A DNA stretch of 64,000 nucleotides from Sphingomonas sp. DG1-23 (GCF_030730875.1 NZ_JAVAMA010000001.1:1-64000); one strand, 5' to 3'; numbered from the stretch's first letter, positions 1 through 8,632 are shown. Translations and numbers: made by a program. Notes: generated by a model not told the origin, from the letters alone.

Positions 1-207
1 TCTCGGGGCGAACCGTGCGCCTGGTTTTCGATGACCACTGCAGAACCCCGTTTGGGCCCCCGCTGCGGTGGAGTGGCTTCTATGCGCGGCTTTTGATTCG
101 GTCAACAGCCATTTGAAACTTTCTGTCTTTTTACCGAAACACGGGCCGAAAGCCGCAGAAAACCGCGCTTTACGCCATCTCAACCGGTTCGCCCGCATGA
201 CGTTCCC

Positions 208-1686
208 GTGACCGAATCAACCGCCCAATCCCCGAATCAGGGGCTCGAATCGCTCAAGGATCAGGTGCGCAGCGCCGTGATCTGGCGTTCGGGCACCCAG
301 ATCCTCGGCCAGTTGCTCACCTGGGCATCGACCTTCATCGTGATTCGGGTGCTCAGCCCCTCCGATTACGGGCTGTTCGCGATGACGCAGGTCGTTCTGG
401 TGCTGCTCAACATGCTCAATGGCTATGGTCTCGCCAGCGCGTTGATCCAGCGCGGCGATGCCGGTCGCCACGCCCAGCGTCAGCTGTTCGGGATGCTGAT
501 TCTGCTCAATCTGGTGCTCGCCGGCATCCAGTTCGGCTGCGCCCCCTTCGCCGCGGCTTATTATCGCCAGCCTATGGTCGCCGATCTGCTGCGGGTACAG
601 GCCCTGCTCTATGTCGCGACGCCGTTCATCGCCCTCCCCTATGCGCTGCTTTCGCGCGAGATGGATTTCCGCAAACAGGCGCAGGTCAATTTCGCCTCGG
701 GAATCGCCGGCGCGGTGACGGCATTGGCGGGCGCCTGGGCGGGGCTCGGCGTGTGGACTCTCGTCGCGGCGCCGATCGCCTTGTTCACGGTGCGTGCGAT
801 CGGCATGACTTGGGCGGCGAACGCCCTGATGTGGCCGAGCTTCGACTTTCGCGGCGCCGGCGACATCGCGCGCTATGGCGGGGTGATGGCGACGGGACAG
901 ATCTTCTGGTTCCTGCAGAGCCAGGCCGATGTGTTCATCGCCGGGCGGCTGTTCGATCCGCACATGCTCGGCATCTACACCACCAGCCTGTTTCTCACCC
1001 AGATCTTCGTCTCGAAGTTCGTCCCGCCGCTCAACGAAGTCGCCTTTTCGGCCTATGCCCGATTGAAGGACGACCGCGCCGCGATGGCGGCGGGCTTCGT
1101 CAAATCGGCGCGGGTGATCTTCGTCGTCGCGATGCCTTTCTATCTCGGGCTCGCGGTGACGGCGCGACCGCTGGTCGAAGTGGTGCTCGGCCCCAAATGG
1201 CTCGAGGCGGCGCCGGTGGTCCACTGGCTGGCGCTGGCGATGCCGATGATGACCCTTCAGGCGCTCTATTCGCCGGCGAGCGACGCCGTCGGCCGTCCCG
1301 GAATCGGCGCGCAGAACGGCGCGACCGGGGCGTTGCTGCTGCCCGCAGCCTTCCTGATCGGGGTGCATTGGGGTGTGATGGGGCTGATCGCGGCATGGTT
1401 CGCCGCCTACCCGCTCTATCTGGCGATCTCGACCCGGCGGACTCTGCCGGTGATCGGCGTGCGGCTGCGCGATCTGGTCGACGGGATCCTTCCGCCGGTC
1501 TTCGCCGCCATCGCAATGGCGCTGATCGTGTCGCTGCTGGCCCGCCTGCTGCCGCCGATGCCGGCGCTGGCGCAGCTGGTGCTGCTCGGGGGCGCCGGAG
1601 TCCTTGCCTATGGCGGATGGCTCGCGCTGTTCGCGCGGGAAACGCTCGACGAAGTCGTCGCTCTGGTCCGCAACCGGAGCGGTTAG
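208..1686 (+). CDS. Polysaccharide/oligosaccharide flippase (Wzx-like, MOP superfamily)
   Basis: A 492-residue, strongly hydrophobic protein with about 12-14 predicted membrane segments spread over its whole length, the usual size and layout of Wzx-type flippases. These move undecaprenyl-linked sugar repeat units across the inner membrane for exopolysaccharide or O-antigen assembly. The hydrophilic N-terminus (residues 1-25) is followed at once by a segment with the typical WRSGTQILGQ and PSDYGLFAMTQ motifs of the Polysacc_synt family. GTG start; no nearby ATG suits the conserved N-terminus better. It ends in a 4-base convergent overlap with the CBS-domain gene. No glycosyltransferase is visible beside it in this window, so the glycan it carries is unknown; the left edge may cut its operon. 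Confidence 0.88.
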   Translation: MTESTAQSPNQGLESLKDQVRSAVIWRSGTQILGQLLTWASTFIVIRVLSPSDYGLFAMTQVVLVLLNMLNGYGLASALIQRGDAGRHAQRQLFGMLILLNLVLAGIQFGCAPFAAAYYRQPMVADLLRVQALLYVATPFIALPYALLSREMDFRKQAQVNFASGIAGAVTALAGAWAGLGVWTLVAAPIALFTVRAIGMTWAANALMWPSFDFRGAGDIARYGGVMATGQIFWFLQSQADVFIAGRLFDPHMLGIYTTSLFLTQIFVSKFVPPLNEVAFSAYARLKDDRAAMAAGFVKSARVIFVVAMPFYLGLAVTARPLVEVVLGPKWLEAAPVVHWLALAMPMMTLQALYSPASDAVGRPGIGAQNGATGALLLPAAFLIGVHWGVMGLIAAWFAAYPLYLAISTRRTLPVIGVRLRDLVDGILPPVFAAIAMALIVSLLARLLPPMPALAQLVLLGGAGVLAYGGWLALFARETLDEVVALVRNRSG

Positions 1687-2111
1687 ACCGCCTGGATATA
1701 CGCCCGCATCGCCTCGGCTTCGGACTCGATCCGCTCGATCCGGTACTTCACCAGATCGCCGATCGAGATGAAGCCGATGCACCGGCCGCGCTCGACCACG
1801 GGGAGATGGCGCACCCGGCGCCGGGTCATCAGCGCGAGCGCACCAAGGACCGATTCGTCGGGCGCGACGGTGAGCGCGGGCGCGGTCATCACGTCGCTTA
1901 CCATACGGTCCAGCGCCGCGGCGCCTTCGCGTTCGAGGCCGTAGATCACGTCACGTTCGGAAAAGATGCCCACCACGGCGTCGCCGTCCATCACCGGAAC
2001 CGCGCCGATTCGTCGGCCGGCGAGCAACGCCACCGCTTCGGCCACGGTGCGATCCCCCGCGATCGACACCACGTCATGGCCTTTTCCCCCAAGGATCGCC
2101 GCGATCGTCAT
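1683..2111 (-). CDS. CBS-domain pair protein
   Basis: A 142-residue soluble protein consisting almost entirely of two CBS repeats (about residues 8-65 and 75-130). Characteristic signatures are VAEAVALLAGRRIGAVPVMD followed by GIFSERDVIYGL in the first and LALMTRRRVRHLPVVERG with GFISIGDLVKY in the second. Such stand-alone CBS pairs bind adenine nucleotides or AMP-like ligands and are common in Alphaproteobacteria; the partner protein cannot be told from sequence. It is convergent with the flippase (4-bp overlap) and divergent from the small membrane protein at 2177. Confidence 0.9.
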   Translation of the reverse strand: MTIAAILGGKGHDVVSIAGDRTVAEAVALLAGRRIGAVPVMDGDAVVGIFSERDVIYGLEREGAAALDRMVSDVMTAPALTVAPDESVLGALALMTRRRVRHLPVVERGRCIGFISIGDLVKYRIERIESEAEAMRAYIQAV

Positions 2112-2148
2112 CGCTTATCTCCGCTTTCGGGTTCAGGCGATTGTTTCT

Positions 2149-2184
2149 CCCATGATTCGTGCCCAATTGCAAAATCATGGGCAC
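2149..2184. repeat. Two overlapping inverted repeats at the start of the small membrane protein gene
   Basis: CCCATGATT (2149-2157) is the exact reverse complement of AATCATGGG (2173-2181). GTGCCCA (2159-2165) is the exact reverse complement of TGGGCAC (2178-2184). The right arms overlap, so only one hairpin can form at a time, and both include the ATG at 2177. This may be an operator for the divergent promoter region or an RNA structure controlling the start; nothing in the sequence decides between them. Confidence 0.55.
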
Positions 2185-2473
2185 GCCGCACGATCTCGAC
2201 GATCCGGACTATGCCGCTTTCGCCTGGGGACGCTATCGGCGGATCCTCAAGGGAATGGCGCTGATCAGCCTGTTCACTGCGGGCCTGGCCGAGTTCGCGC
2301 TTTGGCTATCGCTGGGCGAACTCAATTTCGTCACCGCCAGCGCGGCCTTTCTCGGGGTGTTCCTGACGATGCTGCTCGCCGCGGCGCTGATGGGACTGAT
2401 GTTCCTGAGCTCGGGCAGCGGCCATGACGACCGAATCGAGGATCGGCTGAAGGACGAGATCGACCTCGACTGA
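2177..2473 (+). CDS. Small two-helix membrane protein, function unknown
   Basis: A 98-residue protein from the ATG at 2177; a GTG at 2159 would add six residues but has no better ribosome site. The N-terminus is acidic (HDLDDPDYAAFAWGRYRRI). Two hydrophobic helices follow, at roughly residues 23-45 and 52-80, joined by a short loop, then an acidic tail (DDRIEDRLKDEIDLD). The pattern resembles small sphingomonad inner-membrane proteins of unknown role. I do not recognise a family. It is convergent with the DUF4139 gene, with a 2-bp gap. The start lies inside a double inverted repeat. Confidence 0.72.
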   Translation: MGTPHDLDDPDYAAFAWGRYRRILKGMALISLFTAGLAEFALWLSLGELNFVTASAAFLGVFLTMLLAAALMGLMFLSSGSGHDDRIEDRLKDEIDLD

Positions 2474-2475
2474 GA

Positions 2476-4059
2476 TCAGCGCCGCTCCCCGCGCTTGAGC
2501 GCGAATTCGAGCCGCGCGACGCCATTGGCCGGAACCGTCACCCGCCACGTCTTGACGCCCTTATGCTCGACGAGCTCCGCGTCCGCCGACGCGAGCGGGA
2601 ACGGAATCGGCAGCTCGAAGGTCTCGGGCGTCGATCGCGCGTTGGTGACTTCGACGGCGAAGGGCTGGCGCTTCTTCGAAGGCGGGCGCCCGACGATCGT
2701 GTAGCGCAAGTCGCTGCTCATGCCGGTGGCGAACTCGACATCGTCGCCGATCGCACGGTCCGCCAGGTCGCTCTCGCCGACCAACAGTGATTGCTCGCGG
2801 GCGCGCTCGAACACCGCCACCCGGCCCGCGGGCAGCGGAAGGCCGAGGCCGCGTTCGTCGACATTGCGCGTGCGCAATATCCGCGCGGACTCGAAACCGA
2901 CGGACACGCCCCGCCCCGGGCTATATTCGAACGGCTGGAAAACCCCGGCATAGACGCGTGCGAAACCGACCTTCTTGCGGTCGATCATCGCGACCTGCTT
3001 GCGGCTCTGCGCGGCGACGGTGACGGGTTCCGGAACGCGATAGAGCTTGAGGTCGCCGAGCTCCTCCTGCCTGGCGGTCATCACCGCAGTGACCGACATC
3101 ATCGGCGCCGGTGCCGGTGCCATCATCTCCATTCTCTGCAGGCTGCCCGTGACGACGATGTCGTCGGCAAACCCTTCGAACATCGGCACAGGTGCCGACG
3201 GCAGACGCTCTATCCCCCAGCTTGGGTAGGTGCTGGTGGTGTCCATCGGCCAGCAGCGCAGATGAAGTTGGGGGGCAGGCCCTTTCGGCAGCGCCGCGGC
3301 GGCTTCCTTGTTGGGCGCGCCCGCCACGGCATTGGTGCTGGCGTCGGCAAAGCCCTGGCTGCCGCCATTGGCGACGGTCAGCCATGCGAACAGGTCGAGC
3401 GTCTCGCCATCCTCGGCAACTTGCGCGACATAATTCGCCGACCAGTCGAACCCCTGCGCGAGATAGGAGATCTGGATCGTGACCGTCGCGGCCGCGGCGC
3501 TGTCGGTGGTCACCGATAAAGTAGGCTTGGCAGAGAGATCCGCCGGAACGCCGGGATATTTGAGGCCTTCGGGCAGACCGGAGCAGCCCAGCGCCTCGAC
3601 TCCCGCCGCGGTGGTGAGCAGCACCCCGCCGCCCGGCCCGGACTGGATGATCGCCTCGCCCTCGGTGATCTTGCCGGTAGCGCGATTGGTGCGGCGAATC
3701 GTCACCCGGCGCTTGAGATAGGTATCGATCAGTGCCGCGGGCGACAGTAGCCGCGCATCGCGATTCTTCTCGTTCACCTGCCGCGGCAGGCCGGCGACGA
3801 TCGCGGTTTCGGGCATCATCCCTTCTGAAACGCCGACAAAGCGGATCACTGATTTGCCGGCGGGTACGCTGATCGTCCGGGTCTCGGTGACCAGAGCATA
3901 GCCGCCCGGCCAGCCGCCCGCGGGTATCGCCCCCTCGCCCCGGCCCGGATCGCGATAGAGCGTCACCGACACCGCATCGATCCGCTCGGATTCGACGAGG
4001 GTCTGCCCCGCCGCAGGCGTCGCGGCGGACAGCAGGCAGAGTGCGAGAATGCGGCGCAT
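2476..4059 (-). CDS. DUF4139 domain protein, exported (second of tandem pair)
   Basis: A 527-residue protein starting MRRILALCLLSAATPAAG, a clear Sec signal peptide. The mature part has an N-terminal region with repeated beta-rich segments (SERIDAVSVTLYRDPGRG) and a C-terminal DUF4139 region ending in a beta-sandwich-like stretch (WRVTVPANGVARLEFALKRG). This C-terminal signature is shared with its neighbour, so the two arose by duplication. Function is unknown; DUF4139 proteins are mostly periplasmic or surface proteins. The ATG at 4059 overlaps the TGA of the upstream gene by one base (TGATG), indicating translational coupling. An in-frame extension to 4191 lies inside the upstream gene and is rejected. 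Confidence 0.85.
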   Translation of the reverse strand: MRRILALCLLSAATPAAGQTLVESERIDAVSVTLYRDPGRGEGAIPAGGWPGGYALVTETRTISVPAGKSVIRFVGVSEGMMPETAIVAGLPRQVNEKNRDARLLSPAALIDTYLKRRVTIRRTNRATGKITEGEAIIQSGPGGGVLLTTAAGVEALGCSGLPEGLKYPGVPADLSAKPTLSVTTDSAAAATVTIQISYLAQGFDWSANYVAQVAEDGETLDLFAWLTVANGGSQGFADASTNAVAGAPNKEAAAALPKGPAPQLHLRCWPMDTTSTYPSWGIERLPSAPVPMFEGFADDIVVTGSLQRMEMMAPAPAPMMSVTAVMTARQEELGDLKLYRVPEPVTVAAQSRKQVAMIDRKKVGFARVYAGVFQPFEYSPGRGVSVGFESARILRTRNVDERGLGLPLPAGRVAVFERAREQSLLVGESDLADRAIGDDVEFATGMSSDLRYTIVGRPPSKKRQPFAVEVTNARSTPETFELPIPFPLASADAELVEHKGVKTWRVTVPANGVARLEFALKRGERR

Positions 4060-5444
4060 CAGTAGCGCGTGTCGAACACCACGGTGACCGACGCCTTGCC
4101 GTTGGCAGGCACCGGCACCTTCCACTCCATCCGATCGGCCGAGACGCGCTCGCCGGTCAGGCTCTGCTCGACCAGCCGGACGTCGCCCCACAGCCCGTTC
4201 TGGGCGAGATCGACCGTCACCGGCGCGGGCCGGGCATTGGTGAAATCATAGCGCATCGTGGTGCGCCAGCGCGACGAGGACAACCGCTTGCGCTCGACCA
4301 CCACCGCGGCGCCCTTGACGTCGAACGCGTCGCCGGTTCGGATCGACATCGCCGATCCCATCGGCGCCGCCGCCACGCGGCTTTCGCCGATGAACTGCGG
4401 ATCGCCGCGCGCGTCGCGCATATAGACGCGAATCGTTCCCGACGGCAGCTGATCGCCGAGACCGCCATTCTTCGAGGTCGAGAATTTGAGCACGGTCGCG
4501 GCGCTGCGCGGGTCGGACTGGGTCTCCAGCCAGCCATTGGTCCATTCATAAGTTTTGCGCGCGGGCGTGTTCTTGACGTCGAGGAAGCTGACCTGCTTCT
4601 GCTGGGCATTGGCGATCGTGGTGCGCTCGCCGAGCGGATATAGATAATAATCGCCCAGTTTCTCGCGCGGGCCGCTTTCGGTGCCGGCTTCCTCGATCGT
4701 CGAATCGCCGAGCTGCGAAAAGCTGCGATTGGTGTTACCGGCAACCAGCAGCACGTCTGCGCTGCGATAATTGGTGCCGGTATTGTTGGTCAGCGTCACC
4801 CAGCCCTGCATGTCGATCGCGCCCTTGGCCTCGTCGAACAACATCACATAGTCGCTGGTCCAGCCGAGCCCGGGAGTCAGATAGGTGAGGGTCGCCGGCA
4901 CGCGCCCCGCCTTCGCCGCCTGCAGCGTCACCGACAGGGTCGGGCGGGCACGGAGATTTTCAGGCACCTTGTCGAAGATCACCCGTACCGGCAGGCCGTC
5001 GTCGCGGAGCACTTCGATGCGGTTGCCGATCTGGAGGACGATGCCGCCATTGGCGGCGAGCACCCGCGCCTGCTCGCGCGTCTCGGCCCCGGTCGCGGGA
5101 TTGGTGCGCACGATCGTGACGACCGAACCCACCGCCTTTTCCATCAATTTGTCGGGCGAGAGCAGATCATAGTCGAAATTCTGCTCGACGATACCGAGCC
5201 CGGGACCCGACAAGGTCACCGTCTCCGACCGGATCTGCGCCGACACGTCAGGGAATTCCTGGCGCGTGCGACCGGCGGGAAGTTCGAGCTGGCGCACGTC
5301 CTGCACCAGCGACTGGCCGTTCTGATAGATGGTGACCGACACGTCGCCCTGCGCGGTCTGGTCGGGGGCCGGGACTGAGGCCGGCTGCGCCTGGGCATGC
5401 GCGGCGAACGGAGTCGCCGTCAGAATCAGAGCCGTGAAACGCAA
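4059..5444 (-). CDS. DUF4139 domain protein, exported (first of tandem pair)
   Basis: A 461-residue protein with a signal peptide (MRFTALILTATPFAAHAQA) and a DUF4139 body. It has the same organisation as its downstream paralogue: VSVTIYQNGQSLVQDVRQLE near the N-terminus and KVPVPANGKASVTVVFDTRY at the end. The start chosen is TTG at 5444, six bases after a strong GGGGGAGGA ribosome site. An upstream in-frame TTG at 5459 would place the ribosome site inside the gene. That ribosome site is one arm of a perfect 11-bp hairpin (5446-5480), so translation may be gated. Biochemical role unknown. Confidence 0.83.
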   Translation of the reverse strand: MRFTALILTATPFAAHAQAQPASVPAPDQTAQGDVSVTIYQNGQSLVQDVRQLELPAGRTRQEFPDVSAQIRSETVTLSGPGLGIVEQNFDYDLLSPDKLMEKAVGSVVTIVRTNPATGAETREQARVLAANGGIVLQIGNRIEVLRDDGLPVRVIFDKVPENLRARPTLSVTLQAAKAGRVPATLTYLTPGLGWTSDYVMLFDEAKGAIDMQGWVTLTNNTGTNYRSADVLLVAGNTNRSFSQLGDSTIEEAGTESGPREKLGDYYLYPLGERTTIANAQQKQVSFLDVKNTPARKTYEWTNGWLETQSDPRSAATVLKFSTSKNGGLGDQLPSGTIRVYMRDARGDPQFIGESRVAAAPMGSAMSIRTGDAFDVKGAAVVVERKRLSSSRWRTTMRYDFTNARPAPVTVDLAQNGLWGDVRLVEQSLTGERVSADRMEWKVPVPANGKASVTVVFDTRY

Positions 5445-5445
5445 A

Positions 5446-5480
5446 GCATCCTCCCCCAAGGCTTTCTCAGGGGAGGATGC
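5446..5480 (-). promoter_or_regulatory. 11-bp hairpin that hides the ribosome site of the DUF4139 gene
   Basis: GCATCCTCCCC (5446-5456) and GGGGAGGATGC (5470-5480) are perfect reverse complements around a 13-base loop. In the minus-strand mRNA the 3' arm is the Shine-Dalgarno sequence of the gene starting at 5444. The arms resemble the outer arms of the longer palindromic repeats at 25529, 40831 and 53111, so this may be a short member of that family co-opted as a translation switch, an RNA thermometer-like element, or merely a repeat insertion. The pairing is seen directly; the regulatory role is inference. Confidence 0.6.
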
Positions 5481-5523
5481 TAGCAGGTTGGTCGCGAAGG
5501 GTCAGCCCATCGCGGATTGAAAA

Positions 5524-6381
5524 TCAGGCGGCCGGCGGAACCTCGACATCGTCGCTCTTGGTGCGACGGCGACGCGGCTTCTTGGGCGCTTCCTCGGCAT
5601 CGTTCGCCGCAGCCGATTCGGTGCCGAAAGCCGGCGGGAGGATCGCGGCGTCGATGCCCTGCGGGGCCTCGGCCCCGGCGCTTTCGTCACGCCGCGGACG
5701 CCCGCGGCCGCGGGCGGCACGCGCGGGGCGCTCTTCGGCGGCTTCGCGCTGCTCGGGGAACAGCTCGGCGGCCGGGGCTTCCTGCGCTTCGGCCTGATGG
5801 CCGTTGGCATAGCCGTTCGCGGCATTGCCGTTCGGGCGGCGATCGCGACGGCCTTCGCGGGGTTCACGATCTTGACGCGGTTCGCGCTCGGAGCGCGCTT
5901 CACGATCCTGACGCGGTTCGCGATCCTGACGAGGCTCGCGATCGTCGCGGTCACGGCGGGCTTCCTGGCGAGGCTCACGCTCGTAGCGCGACTCGCGCTG
6001 CTGCGGACGATCGTCGCGCTGCTGCTCGTCGCCGCGATTGCCCTCGCCCTCGAAATCGAAATCATCGTCATCGCCGTCGATGTCGTTGCTCGGGCGGGGC
6101 TGCGGACGCTGATTCGGATTCGCCTCCTCGAAGCGCGAGCGGGTTTCGCTCAGCACCCGGAAATAATGATCGGCGAACTGGAGATAATATTCGGCGTTGA
6201 CCCGATCGCCCTGCATCTGCGCATCGCGCGCGAGATTCTTGTATTTCTCGAGCAACTGCGCCGCATTGCCGCGGGCACGATTGTCGATGCGGTTGCCATT
6301 GCCTTGGTTGGGGCTGCCACCCTGGCGCTGTTGACCACCACGACCGCGACGGCGGCCGTTGTTAGCCTGACGATTGTTCAT
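5524..6381 (-). CDS. DUF4167 domain protein, likely RNA-binding
   Basis: A 285-residue, very hydrophilic protein. Residues 1-40 are Asn/Arg/Gly/Gln-rich and look disordered. The DUF4167 domain follows, about residues 35-85 (NAAQLLEKYKNLARDAQMQG, then NAEYYLQFADHYFRV), the signature of this alphaproteobacterial family. The middle and C-terminus consist of Arg/Glu/Asp-rich low-complexity repeats (units like REPRQDRE repeated several times) and an acidic-basic tail. Charge pattern suggests nucleic-acid or ribosome association; no function is established. It lies downstream of hisS-prfA-prmC with a 256-bp gap. Start taken at ATG 6381; the preceding TTG at 6384 is less likely. Confidence 0.88.
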   Translation of the reverse strand: MNNRQANNGRRRGRGGQQRQGGSPNQGNGNRIDNRARGNAAQLLEKYKNLARDAQMQGDRVNAEYYLQFADHYFRVLSETRSRFEEANPNQRPQPRPSNDIDGDDDDFDFEGEGNRGDEQQRDDRPQQRESRYEREPRQEARRDRDDREPRQDREPRQDREARSEREPRQDREPREGRRDRRPNGNAANGYANGHQAEAQEAPAAELFPEQREAAEERPARAARGRGRPRRDESAGAEAPQGIDAAILPPAFGTESAAANDAEEAPKKPRRRRTKSDDVEVPPAA

Positions 6382-6540
6382 CAAGGTCTGTATGTCCTGT
6401 CTACTTAAGCCGTCCGTCGATCCATTCGGGGTCCCGGATGCAGGTTACACTTGCGGACAGCGCCGATCCGGCGCTTCCGCCCGCCATGGCCGCCGGACTG
6501 CAGCGGCACGCATGACCATGGAGTGAGCCTTAGCCCTATG

Positions 6541-6560
6541 TTTCAACAACTTGGTTGAAA
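6541..6560. promoter_or_regulatory. Inverted repeat upstream of the DUF4167 gene
   Basis: TTTCAAC and GTTGAAA (7-bp arms, 6-bp spacer) form a dyad about 160 bp upstream of the DUF4167 start, in the gap after prmC. Size and symmetry fit a dimeric repressor site. No adjacent regulator gene supports this, so it stays a candidate. Confidence 0.35.
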
Positions 6561-6589
6561 GTGCCTCGCCCCGGCGCTGTCTTAGCCCG

Positions 6590-6634
6590 TGGAGCACCAA
6601 TCTCCAAGCACAATTATGGGATCTCGGTGCTCCA
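6590..6634. repeat. 9-bp inverted repeat just after prmC
   Basis: TGGAGCACC (6590-6598) pairs exactly with GGTGCTCCA (6626-6634), with a 27-base loop, directly after the prmC stop codon. A stem of this kind could end or stabilise the hisS-prfA-prmC transcript. There is no T-tract, so an intrinsic terminator is not supported. Confidence 0.4.
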
Positions 6635-6637
6635 GTT

Positions 6638-7489
6638 TCAAGTAAGTAGTATCACGCGGGGACGCCCGCCGAGATCGCTGTGGACGGCGGGCAACAGGCC
6701 GTGCTGGAGGCCCAGCGCGGAGACCGCTTTCGCCTGCGTCCAGCCGATTTCGAGCACCGCGGCGCCACCGGGGGCGAGCAGGTCGGGTAGTGCCGGAACG
6801 ATGCGGCGATAATCGTCGAGACCGTCGATTCCCGCGAAGAGCGCAGAGGCAGGTTCGTGCTCGCGGACCTCCGGCGGCAGCAGTTCGGCGGTGCCGATAT
6901 AGGGCGGGTTGGCGAGGATCAGGTCGAATTGGCCTTCCAGCCCTTCCGCCCAATCTCCGATGCGGAACGCGACGCGATGTGCCATGCCGAGGCCCGTGGC
7001 ATTGGCGCGGGCATAACCGAGCGCCTGTTCCGATGCGTCCACGCCCAGCCCGTGCGCTTCGGGCCATTGATCGAGCGCGGCGAGCAGCAAGGTGCCGGGT
7101 CCGGTGCCGAGATCGAGGATGGTGGCGGGCGCGCGATCATCGAAATGCTCGATCGCCGCCTCGATCAGCGTCTCGCTGTCGGGGCGCGGGATGAGTGCGC
7201 CGGGGCCGACCTGCAGCTCGATGGTCCAGAAAGCGCGAGTGCCGGTGATATAGGCGACCGGTTCGTGCGCGAGACGGCGCTGGAGCAGCGGCTCGAAGGC
7301 GTCGGGGGTTGCCTCGTCGAGGTGGCGGAGGAGCAGGTCGTTGCGGGTGACGCCGAGGGCGTGCGCCATGAGGAGCTCGGCATCGAGGCGGGGGGTATCG
7401 GTGACCGAGGCGAGGCGCTCTGCAGCATCCACGAGGGCCGACCGGGCTCCCCTTCCGCTTGCGGGAGGGGTTGGGGGAGGGGCTGTCAT
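6638..7489 (-). CDS. prmC: Peptide chain release factor N(5)-glutamine methyltransferase
   Basis: PrmC methylates the Gln of the GGQ motif in release factors RF1/RF2, and here it directly follows prfA. The 283-residue protein has an N-terminal helical domain and a SAM-binding Rossmann domain with DLGTGPGTLLLAAL (motif I). The substrate-binding motif NPPYIG is near residue 187, and the end is GRPRVILL. The annotated ATG at 7489 lies inside a long palindromic repeat (7449-7545), and the first ~17 residues (PPPTPPASGRGARSA) read through its left arm. They are not typical of PrmC. A GTG at 7432 (VDAAERLAS) would give a 264-residue protein starting where the family normally begins, so the true start is uncertain. 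Confidence 0.92.
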   Translation of the reverse strand: MTAPPPTPPASGRGARSALVDAAERLASVTDTPRLDAELLMAHALGVTRNDLLLRHLDEATPDAFEPLLQRRLAHEPVAYITGTRAFWTIELQVGPGALIPRPDSETLIEAAIEHFDDRAPATILDLGTGPGTLLLAALDQWPEAHGLGVDASEQALGYARANATGLGMAHRVAFRIGDWAEGLEGQFDLILANPPYIGTAELLPPEVREHEPASALFAGIDGLDDYRRIVPALPDLLAPGGAAVLEIGWTQAKAVSALGLQHGLLPAVHSDLGGRPRVILLT

Positions 7490-7545
7490 GAAGCAGCTCG
7501 CTTGCGGCACTCCCCTCCCCTAGCCCCTCTCGCAAGCGGGAGGGG
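7449..7545. repeat. Long palindromic repeat covering the prmC start
   Basis: Two 34-base arms, 7449-7482 and 7512-7545, are near-perfect reverse complements of each other, with about five mismatches. They are made of CCCC/GGGG blocks around CGCTTGCG. The prmC ATG at 7487-7489 sits in the loop. The same block vocabulary recurs at 25529, 40831, 53111 and 61798. Confidence 0.8.
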
Positions 7546-7558
7546 AAAAAGGAAAGGT

Positions 7559-8632
7559 TCACCCATCCAGCTGGGCCAGCCGGTCGGCTTCGTCCTGCGC
7601 GGTCAGCGCGGCGATCAGTTCGTCAAGCTCGCCTTCGAGAATCTCGGGCAAGCGATGGAGTGTCAGGTTGATCCGGTGGTCGGTCACCCGGCCTTGCGGG
7701 AAATTATAGGTGCGGATGCGCTCCGAGCGATCGCCCGAGCCGACCATCGATTGGCGCGCGCCCGCACGCTCCGAATTGAGCCGGTCGCGCTCGGCTTCGT
7801 ACAGGCGGGTGCGGAGCACCTTCATCGCCTTGGCCTTGTTCTTGAGCTGCGAGCGCTCGTCCTGCTGGATGACGATCGTGCCGGTCGGCAAATGGGTGAT
7901 GCGCACCGCCGAATCGGTGGTGTTGACCCCCTGCCCGCCCGGCCCCGACGCGCGATAGATGTCGATGCGCAAATCCTTGTCGTCGATCCGGATATCGGCC
8001 TCTTCGGCCTCGGGCAGCACCGCGACCGTCGCGGCCGACGTATGGATGCGCCCGCCCGCCTCGGTCGCGGGGACGCGCTGGACGCGGTGGACGCCGCTCT
8101 CGAACTTGAGCTTCGCGAACACGCCCACGCCGGTGACGCTGAGCACGGCTTCCTTGTAGCCGCCGAACTCGGCTTCGGAGGCCGAGATCAATTCCAGCCG
8201 CCAACCCATGCGATCGGCGTAGCGCTGGTACATGCGCAGCAAGTCGCCGGCGAACAGCGCCGCCTCGTCGCCGCCGACGCCGGCGCGGATCTCGAGCATC
8301 GCCGGGCGCTGATCGGCGGCATCGCGGGGCAGAAGCGCGAGCGCGAGCTTGCGGTCGGCGGCGGCGAGGGCTTCGTCATTGGCGCGAAGCTCCTCCGACG
8401 CCATGGCGCGGAGCTCCTCGTCGGCATCCTGCGTCATGTGCTGGAGCGATTCGGCTTCCTGGCGAAGCCGCCGCACTTCGCCCGCGGCGAGCGCCACCGG
8501 CTCGAGCTCGGCATATTCCTTGGAGACCTGGACATATTTGTCGCCCGGCAAATCGCCGGTCGCCATCTGCGCCTGCAATTCGTCGCGGCGCGCCTCGATC
8601 GCGGCGATACGGTCGGCGGGGATGCTGATCAT
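7559..8632 (-). CDS. prfA: Peptide chain release factor 1 (RF1)
   Basis: RF1 reads UAA/UAG stop codons and triggers peptidyl-tRNA hydrolysis on the ribosome. The 357-residue protein has the full-length family size: an N-terminal coiled region, the PCRF domain, and the catalytic GGQ motif in the context [20 protein letters not shown] at about residues 225-245. The C-terminal region contains [19 protein letters not shown], typical of class I release factors. The stop-codon-recognition region has a PAT-like tripeptide (VPATEAGGR). Its ATG overlaps the hisS stop by four bases (ATGA), and prmC, which modifies it, follows. Confidence 0.97.
   Translation of the reverse strand: MISIPADRIAAIEARRDELQAQMATGDLPGDKYVQVSKEYAELEPVALAAGEVRRLRQEAESLQHMTQDADEELRAMASEELRANDEALAAADRKLALALLPRDAADQRPAMLEIRAGVGGDEAALFAGDLLRMYQRYADRMGWRLELISASEAEFGGYKEAVLSVTGVGVFAKLKFESGVHRVQRVPATEAGGRIHTSAATVAVLPEAEEADIRIDDKDLRIDIYRASGPGGQGVNTTDSAVRITHLPTGTIVIQQDERSQLKNKAKAMKVLRTRLYEAERDRLNSERAGARQSMVGSGDRSERIRTYNFPQGRVTDHRINLTLHRLPEILEGELDELIAALTAQDEADRLAQLDG

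Noticed and set aside
217-1782. 521-codon minus-strand frame over the flippase
   Set aside because: Shadow of the flippase; His/Arg/Asp-rich with no fold signature.
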